DNA from: Hydractinia symbiolongicarpus
Taxonomy: Eukaryota; Cnidaria; Hydrozoa; Anthoathecata; Hydractiniidae
Reading direction: 5' to 3'
NCBI RefSeq assembly: GCF_029227915.1
Contig: NC_079887.1
Coordinates: 11,346,001 to 11,410,000, forward strand
Length of the DNA stretch: 64,000 nucleotides
Part shown: positions 23,882 through 36,051 of the stretch, one piece after another
How the letters are laid out: the number at the start of each line of letters is the position of its first letter
Position numbering within the stretch: position 1 is the first letter of the stretch
Position numbers and translations under genes: made by a program
The notes under the pieces: model-generated
What the model saw: only the letters and a program-made list of their open reading frames with translations
Databases searched by the model: none
What the model was told of the DNA's origin: nothing

Positions 23882-26777
23882 ATCTTTTTTAAAATTTGAC
23901 ATCTTGTTGGTCGAGACAAAGTTTGTATCTGCTTTCTTTTTTGCTCTTTATTTTATCATTCCTTTAGTTGCGATTAAAATGCGCATGACGAGAGAAATTT
24001 AATAGAGTTATATATAAATTTTTTGTTATTAAAAATGTTTTGAATTTTTTTTTTGTCCTTTATTTTTTAATTTGATGTTTGTCTTTTACTCTTAAAAAAT
24101 CGTTGAAAGGAATTAAATTTTCTGACTTTTCTATTCACAAATGCTTCTTTGCTTTGCAAAATATGTAGTTGAGAAGAATCAGTGAGTTTCTAAGATAAGA
24201 GAGTTTTTTTATAATTTGTTTTTGACGTTTTTTATACTTATATTTACCAATTTTAACTAGAGTACTTTTACCTTTGCATTAAAAAAAGAGAAATTACTAC
24301 GGCACATACATCGTGGAACAAAAGAATGCGAATGTCATGCATAAAAAAAGGCCACCCAGAAGGAGGGTGTAAAGCTTTAATTACACGACCTCTTTCATAA
24401 GAACACCCAAATACTAACCAGGCTGGTTGTTATTCTTATTAATGTATTGTCTTAAACGATAGACCTATTGTTTTTATCCTGAAATCACAGTCTAATATTC
24501 TTACAAGGGATTTTTATAAAAAGAAGCATGTAGGTCTTATACTTTTGTAGCCGTATCCTTTCTTTTGCTGTTAAATGTTTTCAAGTTAAATTTAAAGCTT
24601 ATAACTAATCAGTACGGTACTTTGTTCCTCCAAGCGGTGCTAACGATTGCTAATATTGTGAAGGTACACATCAGATATAACTAATTTTCAACGATAATGA
24701 TATTTAATAAAACGGTTGAAGTTTACCTTGTATAACAAAAAAAAAACTGTCGGACAAAGTCAAATGTCATTTAAAAATATGTCGTCACTTTTAATAATTT
24801 TTGAAATTTTTTGTTTACACAGTCCTTTTTTCCCAACCACTGATTACGTAATCGGGCAAAAAAACTTATAACAATTCAACACGATAATTCGTCAGTGTTG
24901 TGATACATTCCTTCCGGCCCGCTACCATCCATCACCCAAAACCCCGAAAAATTGCGTTACCTTTGCTCGACAATTTTTTGTTTTGGCAGGTAGCTACATT
25001 TTATACACAAAAATATGATAGCGTTGTATATGTTTATATTTCAAAATAATTTGAGTCCAGTGTTCATATAATCGTTAATGTAATAAATAAATAATATAAC
25101 AGAAAAATTTTTTACGTTATTTCCCTGTTCTAATCAGTATTTCAAAAAGTTCCGTTGTTTCGTAGCACCAATCGCTTGACATAGATCTGGCATTTGTTGA
25201 CTCAAAAGACAATAAAGACATTAATTGCAGATAGACTGCAAGCCTTTGATGGCGACTGGGGTAAGTGATGGTTCGAATCACTTTTTCTTCTTTGAATCAC
25301 ACACCCAACATCGGGCAGTTTACCGTTTTGTGATAAGACATTTTATTACACTGTCCTAATGAGGGCTGTGACCAAATTTATTCTTTCACGCGGTCAATCT
25401 TTTTTTTATACAGAAGGTAGTTCACAACTTTATGTCTCATCATGTTTTTAATTTTTTGTATTTTTGATACTTCTATAAGAGAAATCAGTGAATGATGATA
25501 AACGCTGCCCTTTCCAAAACTAGGTTTACAGTGCATTAACTTAAAAAGCGTTTAGGAACTGATGTACAGCCGTCGCGCAACAGCTTTGCACAACAGTCAC
25601 GTCTTTGACTTTTTTGAAAACTTATGTTGTACAACAACAAAAGCGGGTGCAAACAACCTCGTATCCACCAGGGCTCTTTTACGCCTATGTCATTCCGATA
25701 TCAGGGGCGTAAAAGACGCTAGGGGAAAAGGTTAGAAAAAAAGGAAAAAAAAGAGAAAAGTAAAAAACTTAGAAACGGATGTAAAATTACTGACTTCATC
25801 TCCTGCGTAGGTAACTAGACACCAGCCGAGACCAAAATTAGGTCACTTTCTCTAACCTGCGTAAACTCACCACCGGCTTCGACATCACGGGTTGATGGCG
25901 TTATCAAAAGACCTTTAAACCCCAAAATACACGCTTTTGTTATAAGAAACTTGTTCTAAAGATTTTTCTTAATTTTAGTGTATACTTAAAGTGCTTTTAG
26001 TTGAAAAGGTTCTTATTCGGTTTCTTATTTCTTGCTGCAAACGTTGGTCCAGATACTTGAACTTTTTCTCCGCGATGGATGTTTTAACATTTTGGTGCTC
26101 CCCAAACTGGGACAATGTCGCTTGCTTCATTTTAAAAAAATATTTTGTAGTTTTTAAATTATTTATTGGAACGTTTGATTTTTAAATGAGTTTAAAACAA
26201 ATTTGTCTCTGCAATATAATAGCTTTATTTAAATAGAAGTTTTCCTTTTAAAATAAGAAGTCAAATAAGAAGTCAAATAAAGTCAAATATGGAAAAAGGT
26301 TTCTTATTAAAAAACAATAATTGTATCGTAGACGACCATGTTCGTATCGCCGTCCCAGGGTCAGAAAAGATTCAAGATGCCCTGGGGACGAGGTTGCAGC
26401 CACACATATATGCGATCAAAAATCCGAGTTGCAGAGCAAAACTTTTGCGACAGTTTCGAAGTGATGACACGGATTGTTTTTGACCCCATGCTTCCTTGTT
26501 CCCCCATCCCCCTATCCCACAGACAGTGCTTTTTTGTTTTCAATGGTCCCGGTCATCATATAAACAACTAAAAACTTCTTATCATTTTGGCGCTCCAACA
26601 CAAAATTTGTTCCGTAAAATATCCTGGTTGTTATGACAAAACACTTATTTACAATAAAAATGGTGGAAATCGATTAAAACGCTCTGGGAGCAAAAAAAGA
26701 GCATGCCAAAGTAAAAGTTGCAGATTCTGACTTCCTGAGTTTTGATTTAACTACTGTCGATTGAAAAAATTTTCACC
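23882..26777. other. Intergenic stretch without a supported gene
   Basis: No gene is supportable. Short open frames near 25991 and 26289-26571 lack motifs. The block near 25805-25880 ('gtaggtaactagacaccag..') resembles the repeat family also seen at 32440-32660 and 49900-50110. The segment near 26355-26400 contains 'ccctggggacgaggttg', which looks like another dispersed repeat. Confidence 0.45.
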
Positions 26778-27326
26778 ATGGTTCGTGAACTAAATATGGA
26801 TACTCAAAGACAAAATTTCTGGAAAGAATCAATTCATAAAGAGGCTACAGTTAGATTGGCTTGGCACATGCGTTTTTCGAAAGAGTTTGCAAACAAAACA
26901 TTTCAACCTTTGCGAAAAAAAGAAAAAAGCTTGGTTCCAAAAGCCACAAGAGTAAATATTGAGACAGCTAGGAAAATCAAAAGCAAACCACATAACAGCT
27001 CTTTGACAGATGAAGACAAATCTTCAGCACTCCTAGTTGAAATGCGACCAGTGTCTTCGCAAACTCGTAAGTTACTTTACAAGGGTTTCAGCGCTCTTGG
27101 TGAGGGAAGATATGCTTATCTACAAGAGAGAAAACAAAAGAAGCCTGAACAAAAGTATGAGTTTCCTGTAACTTCAGGCTGGGAGTATGGATGGAAAATA
27201 ACTGAAGCAATGAAAACATCTGCCACAAAACCGGCGGAATTTGGAAGGACCAGGATTGTTAGGGATTCGTTTTATCGCAGTAATGGCGTCGTTCCACATG
27301 ATGGCATAATATCTTCTTTCCAATAA
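26778..27326 (+). CDS. SPMIP1-like (ATP6V1FNB) microtubule inner protein
   Basis: One uninterrupted 182-residue frame from the ATG at 26778, in a Kozak-like context (accATGg). The protein is basic. It shows QNFWKESIHKEATVRLAWHMRF near the N-terminus, MRPVSSQTRKLLYKGFSALGEGRYAYLQERK in the middle, and YEFPVTSGWEYGWKI with FGRTRIVRDSFYRSNGV near the end. To me this pattern matches the ATP6V1FNB/SPMIP1 family, proteins of sperm-tail and ciliary axonemes that line the inside of doublet microtubules. The assignment is from memory of the family and should be confirmed by search. It lacks introns in the coding part. The stop TAA lies inside an AATAAA at 27322-27327. It faces the UPF0739 gene tail to tail. 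Confidence 0.7.
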   Translation: MVRELNMDTQRQNFWKESIHKEATVRLAWHMRFSKEFANKTFQPLRKKEKSLVPKATRVNIETARKIKSKPHNSSLTDEDKSSALLVEMRPVSSQTRKLLYKGFSALGEGRYAYLQERKQKKPEQKYEFPVTSGWEYGWKITEAMKTSATKPAEFGRTRIVRDSFYRSNGVVPHDGIISSFQ

Positions 27327-27327
27327 A
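27322..27327 (+). promoter_or_regulatory. AATAAA overlapping the stop codon
   Basis: The stop TAA (27324-27326) of the SPMIP1-like gene is embedded in an AATAAA hexamer. If used, the 3' UTR would be only a few tens of bases. Confidence 0.35.
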
Positions 27328-28515
27328 ATCCATAAAGCATCCTAATTTGTATTCTTTTTCTTTCAATTTAACCAAACTATTGCTAAAATTTGGATGATTT
27401 AACTATGGGTTAATATTTAAGCTTTTCTTATTTTTCCACTCTACAAAGAATTTCTAAAATATTTTTTCTATGTCAGAAAAAAGTAAGGAATACCAACTTC
27501 ATTAAATATTTCAGAAATTTTAGGGTTTTGTCACTGAAAACTATTTTCATTTTTCAATAATAGCCACAAATTTTTTGAAATATCAAGAATTGTATTAGTC
27601 AAAAAATGTGAGGAGATTGTCAGGAAAAAATTGAGTGGGCACCCTGCTATGAAGCATGTTCTAGTTTTCAGTTAAAATATTGCTATGCAAATGTCAATAT
27701 TTTATTTTTATTTCTTCATTTTTTTAACACTATGCAACCTTATCCAAAAAATTATTTGGAAGTAATTAGAATAATGCACACATTTTTAAAGATGTTTTGC
27801 CTTTTGCTACAACCTGATCCGTGTTTTTAATATTTGTTTCCAAAAAACCTTGTTATTAACTATTTAAATTTTTTCAAAAAAAATTTCTCTGAAAATTTTT
27901 CATACTAATTTTTTTTATCTTTAAAGGGAATATAGCATGTTTTATGACTTTGAGAAGTGGCTTATAATTAAAAAAAATATTTTTTCACACCATATTCCCT
28001 TTAAAGTTGTTTGTACTGACTAAAAAAAGATGACATTAAGTAAGAAGTGACTAGATTTTAGCACAGTAACTAATAATTTTCACAGATACTTTAATATATA
28101 TATTGACTTTTTCTAATTATTTTACAGACAAATAAGAATTTTTTTGCTTTAAAAAGAACTGTCATCTTTTTAATCCTTCCCAATATCAGTTAGCAAAAAT
28201 AAACTATATTTGTTTAATTTGGTTGTGAAAAGGTGACTAAATTTTGTGCTAGTGACTTATATTATTGTTAACTTAAAATTTTTACCCTCTTAATATGACG
28301 TCTACAAATACATGGAAAATACATACACAAAGCAACATAAAACTATGATTGCTAACTATAATTATAAGGGCTAAACTTTAATTGAGTCTTAGTTGTCAGA
28401 AAAAAGAATTCCAATTTTCTTTCAAAATATATATTTCTTTACGGTGTTTTTATATCTTTTTTTTAATACACAAAGAGTACAATCACTATTACATTTTATA
28501 TAGTATTTTCTTGTA
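27328..28515. other. AT-rich intergenic stretch with a small inverted-repeat element
   Basis: No gene seen between the two convergent genes. Contains an inverted repeat listed separately. Confidence 0.5.
27919..28006. repeat. Short inverted-repeat element (15-bp perfect arms)
   Basis: 'ctttaaagggaatat' at 27919-27933 is repeated exactly inverted at 27992-28006, enclosing 58 bases. Looks like a miniature inverted-repeat element; no target-site duplication was established. Confidence 0.6.
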
Positions 28516-29310
28516 CTATAAGGTTACAGTTTCTTGTATTCGTTTTGTAACAGAAAAAACAATAGAAATATTAATACTTTTACTTTTCTCAAGAATGTGT
28601 TTCTTCCAATTTGAAATTACTTCTGTGCATTCGCCCTCTAAGTGAACTGGGATAGTAAACGAGTAAAGACTCTGATCTAAGTAGTCGCTAGTTACAAAAG
28701 CCTTATTATTTAGAGAATCTCCTAACTTGGCCTCAAACAGCAGTAGATCCATTGAATCTAGAATAATGTCCAAATCAGCAAGTACATATATGACAGGATA
28801 GTTCAAAAGGGCACCAAATACTGTTGGGGTCAATTCTTCATCAGGAAGTACTGTCCTACACGTTATCGCATCATAGTTATCTTTTTTTAGCGTGTTGCAA
28901 ACATGACGTAAATTCTTTAAAAGTTTTTCTTTTAAAAGTTTTGTTAAGACCATACAGGGAGCTAGACCATTTTCTAAAACAATATATTGACTACTTTTAC
29001 TTAACGTACCAGAAATAATATTCTCTATATTTGACGTTACGGTTTGTAGTGCATAATCTTTATGCAAAACTAAAATGTCTGTGCCGATCTGTAAAACGCA
29101 TAACGTGTTTCTTAAAAAGCCAACTTCTGTACAGTAAAGAATAATCTTTTTCATTTCTGATAAATCTGACTGAAACAAATCACACAACCAGGCTGGTTTT
29201 AAAAAAATATCCACCGCTTTAAGATATTTGTACGCCAACTTTGCTTTTTTCATAAGATGGTATGGTTTTAAACCTTGGAAGTTCATGTGATCCGCCATGT
29301 TTGTTTTCAT
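28516..29310 (-). CDS. UPF0739 family protein (C1orf74 homologue)
   Basis: One open frame of 264 residues on the minus strand, intronless, starting MKTNMADHMN (a second in-frame Met lies four codons later). The length matches the vertebrate C1orf74 family (about 270). Recognisable features are FLKPAWLCDLFQSD near residues 36-49, the LKKDNYDAITCRTVLPDEELTPTVFGALLNYPVIY block near residues 141-175, and a C-terminal part with IPVHLEGE. The function of this family is unknown. No signal peptide or clear membrane helix is visible. It lies tail to tail with the SPMIP1-like gene. The identity is from remembered family motifs. Confidence 0.78.
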   Translation of the reverse strand: MKTNMADHMNFQGLKPYHLMKKAKLAYKYLKAVDIFLKPAWLCDLFQSDLSEMKKIILYCTEVGFLRNTLCVLQIGTDILVLHKDYALQTVTSNIENIISGTLSKSSQYIVLENGLAPCMVLTKLLKEKLLKNLRHVCNTLKKDNYDAITCRTVLPDEELTPTVFGALLNYPVIYVLADLDIILDSMDLLLFEAKLGDSLNNKAFVTSDYLDQSLYSFTIPVHLEGECTEVISNWKKHILEKSKSINISIVFSVTKRIQETVTL

Positions 29311-29813
29311 GGAAATGGCGCGCCAAACTCATAAAAGCCCGTGTTAGTTACCAATCTCCTTCAGAAGCTCGTTTTTGAAGAAATATGATCACACACCGGA
29401 TATGTGGACTCACTGGTGGAACTGGGTATATACTTTATGTTTGTGGTAGACTTAAGTTATGAATTCCTATCCTTATGACTTCTAACACAGGATTTCTACG
29501 CCATCTCATACCTCCCCAATTTTTTAAATAGTCTTCTCAAATAGATAGCAACTTTTTCATCTCATTAATTTTACTTTGCAAAAATAGATGGCTAGCTAGC
29601 TAGTTTATAGTCAAGAAATACAGTCAGTACTAGTATACAGTCAAGAAATCTTTTAAATATGCTGTTACAGTATAAATAGTATGTTACCTTCAAATTAAAC
29701 GTTCTATACAACTTAAATAAGCAAATTACAGCGTAAAAATATGCTGTGTTAAACTTTAAAGGCTAATATACGGCTTTTTTTTCCCTGGTCGCATTGTGTT
29801 TTGTTTTTTAATG

Positions 29814-30950
29814 CAGGCCTTGCCATGAGCAAATAACCTCCCGAGCAATTAATTGCTTGCGTCAGAGTGTCCACGCGAGCAATTTTGCTCGCCATATTTT
29901 TTGCTAAAAAAAATTTACATTTAGTCTCTCAGGGCAATTTTTTCAAGAGAGGCCTTGGCGCGCACCTAAATCGTTTCAGGCGTAGCTCGTTTTGAACTTT
30001 CGTCAGTTAAAACGTCTGATAGATTTCCGTCTTGGTCGGACACTTTCAGATCTCAGAATTACTGAATAGTCCTGGTCCTTTAAATCCATGAGCAAGCCTA
30101 TTCATAGCCAACCTGACCATCCTAGCTTATACACCGACTCCTGACATAGTTAAAAAAGTACGTAGACATAAATCTCTTTTGCCTGGCCACTTTGTCGTTG
30201 GTAACCATGTCTTACACAAGAAATCCAGCCATGCGGTTCTTAACTAATGTGGAGGTGAATGCCGACGGAGCACGGATGACGCAAGTCTGCAAAACTGCAC
30301 TTACAGGCTGAACAGACAATTTATCATGCATTTAGTTGTAGATAATTTCTTCATTTGACGAAACAATTGGAGACCATAGGTCCAAATTTAATTGATTATT
30401 TTCTTTATTTTTTTTTATTATAAGTGTTATTTAAACAATTTTAAAAACGAAACCCACGTGCGGTATAAATTTTTTTTCTTTATAAATTTTATTTACCTGA
30501 CGTGTACCTTTTTAAAAAGAGATATTTTATTTATTAGTTTTATTTAAACCACGTGGATAAAGTTTTTTTTTAATTTGATAAAGAAGCACATTTTTTCCTA
30601 TTGGCTTGTGATGATCTCAAAAATGAACATTAAATTTATGAAAACGACAGTATAGTCATGCATACTATGTCGGACATGTAGAAAAGGGAGTTAAGATTGA
30701 GAGAGTCACTATACCAGTAGACACTTGATCATCGTGTTTGGGGTTCACAATTTAAAACGTCCCCCACTTTCCTATTGCAAAATGAATGCGCATTAGAAAA
30801 TGGCAAATGAAGTGTTGCATGATGGGTTGAAAATAATCACACCAAATATTCTTTCAGTTTCACTTAACAGACCAATCAATTCTTGAGAAAAACGTGTACA
30901 CTTATCTCAAAATGTTGATATTTACGCGAGCAATAGAATGGGTTTTGCTG
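29814..30950 (-). mobile_element. Truncated copy of a 1.16-kb TIR transposon
   Basis: Inverted relative to the complete copy at 38910-40066. The left edge starts with the terminal sequence CAGGCCTTGCCATGAGC and subterminal 'gagcaattaattgct'. The interior matches base for base over long blocks, for example 'tgaaaacgacagtatagtca' and 'cgtgtttggggttcac'. Similarity stops near 30945, just after 'atttacgcgagcaatagaat', so about 90 bases including the second terminal repeat are lost. No transposase frame is present; a non-autonomous DNA transposon. Confidence 0.85.
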
Positions 30951-32412
30951 CTTATTTAAGCGTGTTAGTTTCCCCGTAAAAGCACATGTTCCCCACATCA
31001 ATCACTTTTTGATTGGTTTAAAATAGTTGAAGGTGGTCATACATACTTGCTTCCTGGCATCAAAAAAGATGCGAATTTCGGCTTAAGTATGTGAGTTTTG
31101 GAAAAATTTGTTTTTAACAGTTCAAATAAGCGATTTACTGCTTAAATAGGATGTATTGGACGCTTAATTAGGAGGCGTAGTTTATTTATCCTGTAACTCT
31201 TAAAAGTTTTCCCTGACTGTATTAGTAGTAGTATTTTGTGTGAGATAACTGTGTATTTTACATTAAATAAATACCTACGGGAAGACCATCAGATAGTATA
31301 AATACTAATGTAGGCGATGGCCACCTATATAAGAGGAACGATTGCAATAAGCAATATGAAACTACAAAAAAATTTTAGTAAAATCTTTTTTATGCAATGG
31401 AGAGATTACTGTTATAACAATCCAGAAGATAAGTTTTGCTAGCTAGCTAGCTACTAGATGGATGTGCATATTTTACATAGCTAGACGGGCAAAATATTGA
31501 GGGCTTGTGGCTCAGATATTGGGAGCCCTAGAGTATTTAATGCTCACTTAAGCTACGCAGAGTCACTTAAGGCCCACCCCTTTTCTGATTTTTCCAAAAT
31601 GGTAGCTTAGCTGCGCAATAGCGGTATAAAAAGGACGGGCGAACCCGTGGATTGTCCATGGGCTAACGACTAGTAAGTTAAAATAAATGGAAGAAATTGT
31701 GCAACAAAGTAGTTATTGTAGTTTCTTCTTTTGTTTAATTTCTTTTGTTTTGAAAGCATGTCTCTTTCTACAGGGAGCAAATTAACTTTTAATGAATCAA
31801 TAGCGAAAATTATTTTCGATTTCGCCATCTGAATTTGTTAAAATGCGATATATTTTTGATGCTTACGCCATAAGTTTAATGGTCTAATCGCTACCTCAAT
31901 AATCACTTTATATATATTTCGAGATTTTAGCTTTTTAGGTTATAATGATTTTTAAAAATGATGCTATGCTCCCTTTTTCATTCACGTAGCTGAATAAACA
32001 CGCATCGCCATAATCGCTACCATATTTAAGTTTGTTTGGAACTGTATCGCCGGTAGCCAAATTGCGAAAACATACCCGCTCTGAAGAAAGAAAAATATAT
32101 AAGTTACGCAATAAAACTTTAAGTAATCATTCAAAACAACTGTTGTAAGAATCAAACAATGTGGTGGACGTATGCGTTGCGATTTTTGAATTTTCTTTTA
32201 CGTCCAGGATATGATATGAAAAAATTATAATTTTAAGATAGCAAATTTTTATTTAATAAACGTTTTGAGATTGCTAGTCCATAAAAACTGATCGCAAATC
32301 GCGATCCCTTAATTCGATTGTTGTTCTATTTTCGCAAAAATATTTTGTTTGTGTGTTGCTAGTGCTTATATTTAGAAAATTCCATGAGAAGAACAATGCA
32401 ATTAAACTGACG
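30951..32412. other. Repeat-rich intergenic stretch
   Basis: No gene seen. Contains a GCTAGC cluster near 31437-31457, a SINE fragment and part of the 'aaatggtagcttagctgcg' repeat near 31600. Confidence 0.5.
31454..31575 (-). mobile_element. Diverged SINE fragment
   Basis: Shares 'gatgtgcatattttacat' and 'gagtatttaatgctca' with the element at 48452-48800 in the same order and orientation, with a diverged middle. It represents the 3' half of the SINE; no tRNA-like head is present. Confidence 0.6.
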
Positions 32413-32439
32413 TCAGTGCATTTTTATTAAGATTGGTGA

Positions 32440-32660
32440 GGACACTGCATTGCAGTCGTAACCTTGAGGCCAAATAACTTGGAGACAAGATTGTGGTGTC
32501 AGACATTTTTTACCACTTGGATAACTAGGCACAACCTGGGACCAAATTGGGTAAGTTTTCCAAACCGGGATGCCCCAATTCGTTTTGAAATGAAGGGGTC
32601 CAATGAAGTCATCCAAGAACAGCTAAACCTCAATATCTGTGAACTGTTTGTGAAAAGTAC
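32440..32660. repeat. Interspersed repeat, copy 1
   Basis: Shares the order 'gaggccaaataactt', 'ggataactaggcac', 'cctgggac', 'ttgggtaa', 'ttttccaaacc' and 'ccaattcgttttgaaatg' with 49920-50110. A weaker piece lies near 25805-25880. The class is unknown; open frames over it in both strands are not genes. Confidence 0.65.
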
Positions 32661-33366
32661 ATGATTTTATACATTTTCTCTACATTGGAAACGGGCGTAC
32701 AAATTTTTAGAATTTCTTTTTTGTACTTGGAGGGAATTTGGTGACCTCTAAAGCTTAAAATTTTTTACATTAGTTTATTGAACAGAGCTTTAATAGTTAA
32801 ATGCTTTATTTTTTGGGCACATGGGCAACTGTTGTGGAATGGCTTACAAGAATTAACTTTTTGCGCATTTGCAAATTTTGAAATTTTCGCAAAATAATTT
32901 AATTTGCCACTGAGAATGCCCCTAGGAGTTTTGTTATATATAATTTAACCAATTTTTGTCCTGGCCGAAATAATTTTCACAAAATTTGTTGAAACTATCT
33001 AATTACAAAATTAAATTCTTGCTAAATTTAAAGTGTTGCTGAACTAAATTTAGCTAATAGAATAAACATTTGTTTATTGTAACTTTCCGTTTTACTTCTT
33101 AAAGTGAATTTTTCATGGGACTTATATCTGGCATAGATAAAATATATTTGCGGTATTGCTGCAATAGATACCGCCATGGTAAGCACATTCTGGGTACCTG
33201 AGTTTGTTCAATACAAAGTAACTATACTAATTCTCTTTTTTTTACTAGAATAAACTAATTATACAGCCCTCAAATTCCAGTATAAAAAGCGTTATATTGT
33301 TTGTGTAAGCAGTAAGTTTCTGTCAACAAAATCCATACCAAAAAACAGTATAGACCTTGTTTCAAT

Positions 33367-36051
33367 ATGAGTGACAGTGATGATAATCAAGTTGTCGTGA
33401 AGGAACCAAAGAGACGTAAAAGAACATTCCAAGGTAGTATTTTTTATGAAATTTATGAGTTTAAATTATAGAATATCTCATAATGACACCTTGTGTTGTC
33501 TTTTCATGTAGGTACTCGACTTGAAAGTTGACTTAAATGACAGCTTCTTTGGATTACATATCAATAATGGCTTATTGTTTTTTTGGCTGGAAAATTCATA
33601 ACAATTATAAATTGTTATGAATTTTCCAGCGCTTGTTTTTATCTTAAAAATCAGATTATTACGACATCCTAAACGTTACTTTATGTGGATTTAATGCACT
33701 CAGTTCTTTTGTGACACACACTGGTCTATGAATGTTCTATAAAGGTCGTCTATCTAAATTAATCTGATTGAAGATATGATAAAAATAAGTGACCAATTTG
33801 TCCAAAATCTAACTTCAGAAGGTCTGGTACATTGAATTCACCACTATTATCTGACTTAAGTACTACCTGTTTGCAATAATTTTAACAGCTGTCAAGGAAG
33901 AACTTACGTCTGATATAGACTATTTTATATATTTTCTTTGCTTGTTTAGAAGCTGTCAGTACTGAAGACGCTAATGAAGATCCACCCTCAAGCGTAAGAT
34001 TTTTTCTCTTACTACTTCACTTTTTTAATTTATACATGTTACCCTGGAGTCCAGCCAACTTCTTACAGTATGGTTAAAAAATTCAAATTATTATTTTTAA
34101 TAATTCTGTAGACGTTAAGTTACAAAAGGCTAAAAACAACAAAGTTTGTCTATGTTTTAAAAAGTTTCTTTGCAATGAGTTTCAATGGTATTCACATTTT
34201 TCTTGGTATAATTTAAATGTCAGAGATCTTCAAAAGACATTGTTGATTGCCATTATGGGCATGTAAAACAAGCGTAGTATCGAAGCCATTTCCTGTCAGG
34301 TATGTATATGCAGGTTAGTATAATAAAAAAACACTCCAACCGTTCACATGTGTTAATGTTCAACATTTGATGAAATTTAACTCTGCTTAGACGTTCCTTT
34401 TACAAAATTTCCCATTGTTATGTAAGGTTTTGCAACTTTGATTTTTTCTTTTCCAGCGTTCACCATCACCGGCTTTACCGTCTCGATTAGACCGGATTCC
34501 CTCACCATCTTCATATGAGGTTGCGCCGGAAAGGCCGTGCCAAGAAGGTAGCAACGCCTTTTTATTTTTATTTTGGTATTGTGGTCATCCTAAGGTCACA
34601 AGAACAAAATAATATACATGTTATGTGAGTTTGAGTTGTTTTTGCAATTCTAGGTAGTCAAATCGTGCGAAAAAACAACACCGGGGAAAATGTAAGCGAA
34701 AGTGAGGCACAAGAGCGAAGTAGATCAAGAAGTGTCGAAAAAAAGCGAAAATCTCGAAGCCCGAAGCGTGATAAAAAACGATCGATCAGTCGAAGCCCTG
34801 TAAGGAATAGAAAATCACGAAGTACAAGTCGTAGTCCCGTCAAGAGGAAAAGGTCACGAAGTCGAAGCCCCAGAAAGAGTAGGCGGTCTAAAAGTCCAGT
34901 TCGCCGAAAACGCTCTCGAAGTAGAACTCGCGATCGTCGTCGTCGTCGTTCACGTAGCAACAGTCCTGAACGTCGTCGAAGATCACGTAGTAATAGCAGA
35001 GAACGTCGTCGCAAATCTCGCAGTAGAAGCAGAGACAGGAGACGAAGTCGTAGCAGGAGTCGTGAACGAAGGCAACATAGAAACGGAGGACGATCACGAA
35101 GGAGCTACAGCCGTAGCCCAAGTCCACACTTTACCAGCAAGTGGGGAATGAAGCGAACGCATGGGTTAACTAGAGCAGTTTTACCAGCTAACCCAAGTGG
35201 TGCGTTGATAGATATAATTGTTCTTCGTGCTGTTTTAAATTCGAAGCGGGTTTTATATGTATTTACGTATAAAAACGTTTTTTTTTTGTCAAGTGTAGTC
35301 ATGGAGGTAGCTTTAGTAGAGTTTTATTTTCTTTTAGACAAAAAGTCAAAAGTATTATCGACACAAGAAGTTGAGGAGAAGGTTGCGCGTCATATGAGAA
35401 CAGTAAAAGAAAAAGCAGAGGAAGAAGCAAAGCGAATTAATCTTCCTGGCTATTTAAATCCAGCCATGGTGAATGTGCATCAGTTTAAACAAGTTCAAGA
35501 CAAACGGAAGCTTTTATGGAGCAAAACGAAAGATAAGGTAGCGCCCTTGTTATGTTGAGTAATGGCGATTAAATAAATATTACCTTATTTTTATTAGTCT
35601 ATCCTGATTAATTCACGAAAACATATTTTTCAAATAAGTGTCGCGCAAAGTGGCAATAATACCTGAAAACGATAGAAATAGCGAAAACTCTTAAAAAAAT
35701 GAAAACGGAAAAACTGCTTCAATTATCTTTATTTTATCAATTATCTTTAACTATCTTTGTATTAGAGGGAATACGGTATATATTCTGCATTCTGTTTTCG
35801 TTTAGAAAGAGAGCGCTACTCAGTGGGCAGGAGCATTCGATGATCAGGGTAATGACGAAAAATTCAAACGTTTTATGGGTATTCAGGGTGTCGAGGTCAA
35901 TGCAGATGATTCTCAAGTATCAAATAGCAAAAGAGTGTTGGATGAACTTGAAAAAGAGTACGAAAAGTCACGTGCTTTTCAAATGTCACGTGGCGCTGGT
36001 GGCTTAACTGGAATTGGCTTGGGATTTGGTTCAATGCCTTCACAACCATAG
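33367..36051 (+). CDS. RSRC2-like arginine/serine-rich coiled-coil protein
   Basis: Six exons join in phase: 33367-33433, 33950-33993, 34457-34547, 34654-35199, 35338-35537, 35806-36051, about 397 residues. A short acidic/basic N-terminus leads into a long RS domain (exon 4, dozens of RS/SR dipeptides between about 34700 and 35120). Then comes a charged coiled-coil part (VARHMRTVKEKAEEEAKRIN) followed by LPGYLNPAMVN and KRKLLW. The last exon carries a small-acidic-protein (SMAP)-like domain with QWAGAFDDQG, KFKRFMGIQG, and ends GIGLGFGSM. This order is that of RSRC2, a nuclear protein linked to splicing and cell proliferation. The donor at 35199/35200 (GTGCGT) is inferred from reading phase: the frame stays open into the intron to 35335, so intron retention would still be translatable. 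The N-terminal exon follows no visible upstream coding exon. Confidence 0.85.
33586..33630. repeat. Perfect hairpin, 21-bp stem, 3-nt loop
   Basis: 33586-33606 and 33610-33630 are exact reverse complements (the arm starts 'gctggaaaattcata'), separated only by 'ata'. Lies in intron 1 of the RSRC2-like gene. Confidence 0.95.

Noticed and set aside
26289-26571. Overlapping short frames with 'ALGTRLQPHIYAIK'
   Set aside because: The underlying DNA looks like a dispersed repeat with a 'ccctggggacgaggttg' core; frames on both strands are open over it.
34658-35014. Arg/Leu-rich open frame opposite the RS domain
   Set aside because: Antisense of the RS-repeat codons; composition follows directly from the coding strand.
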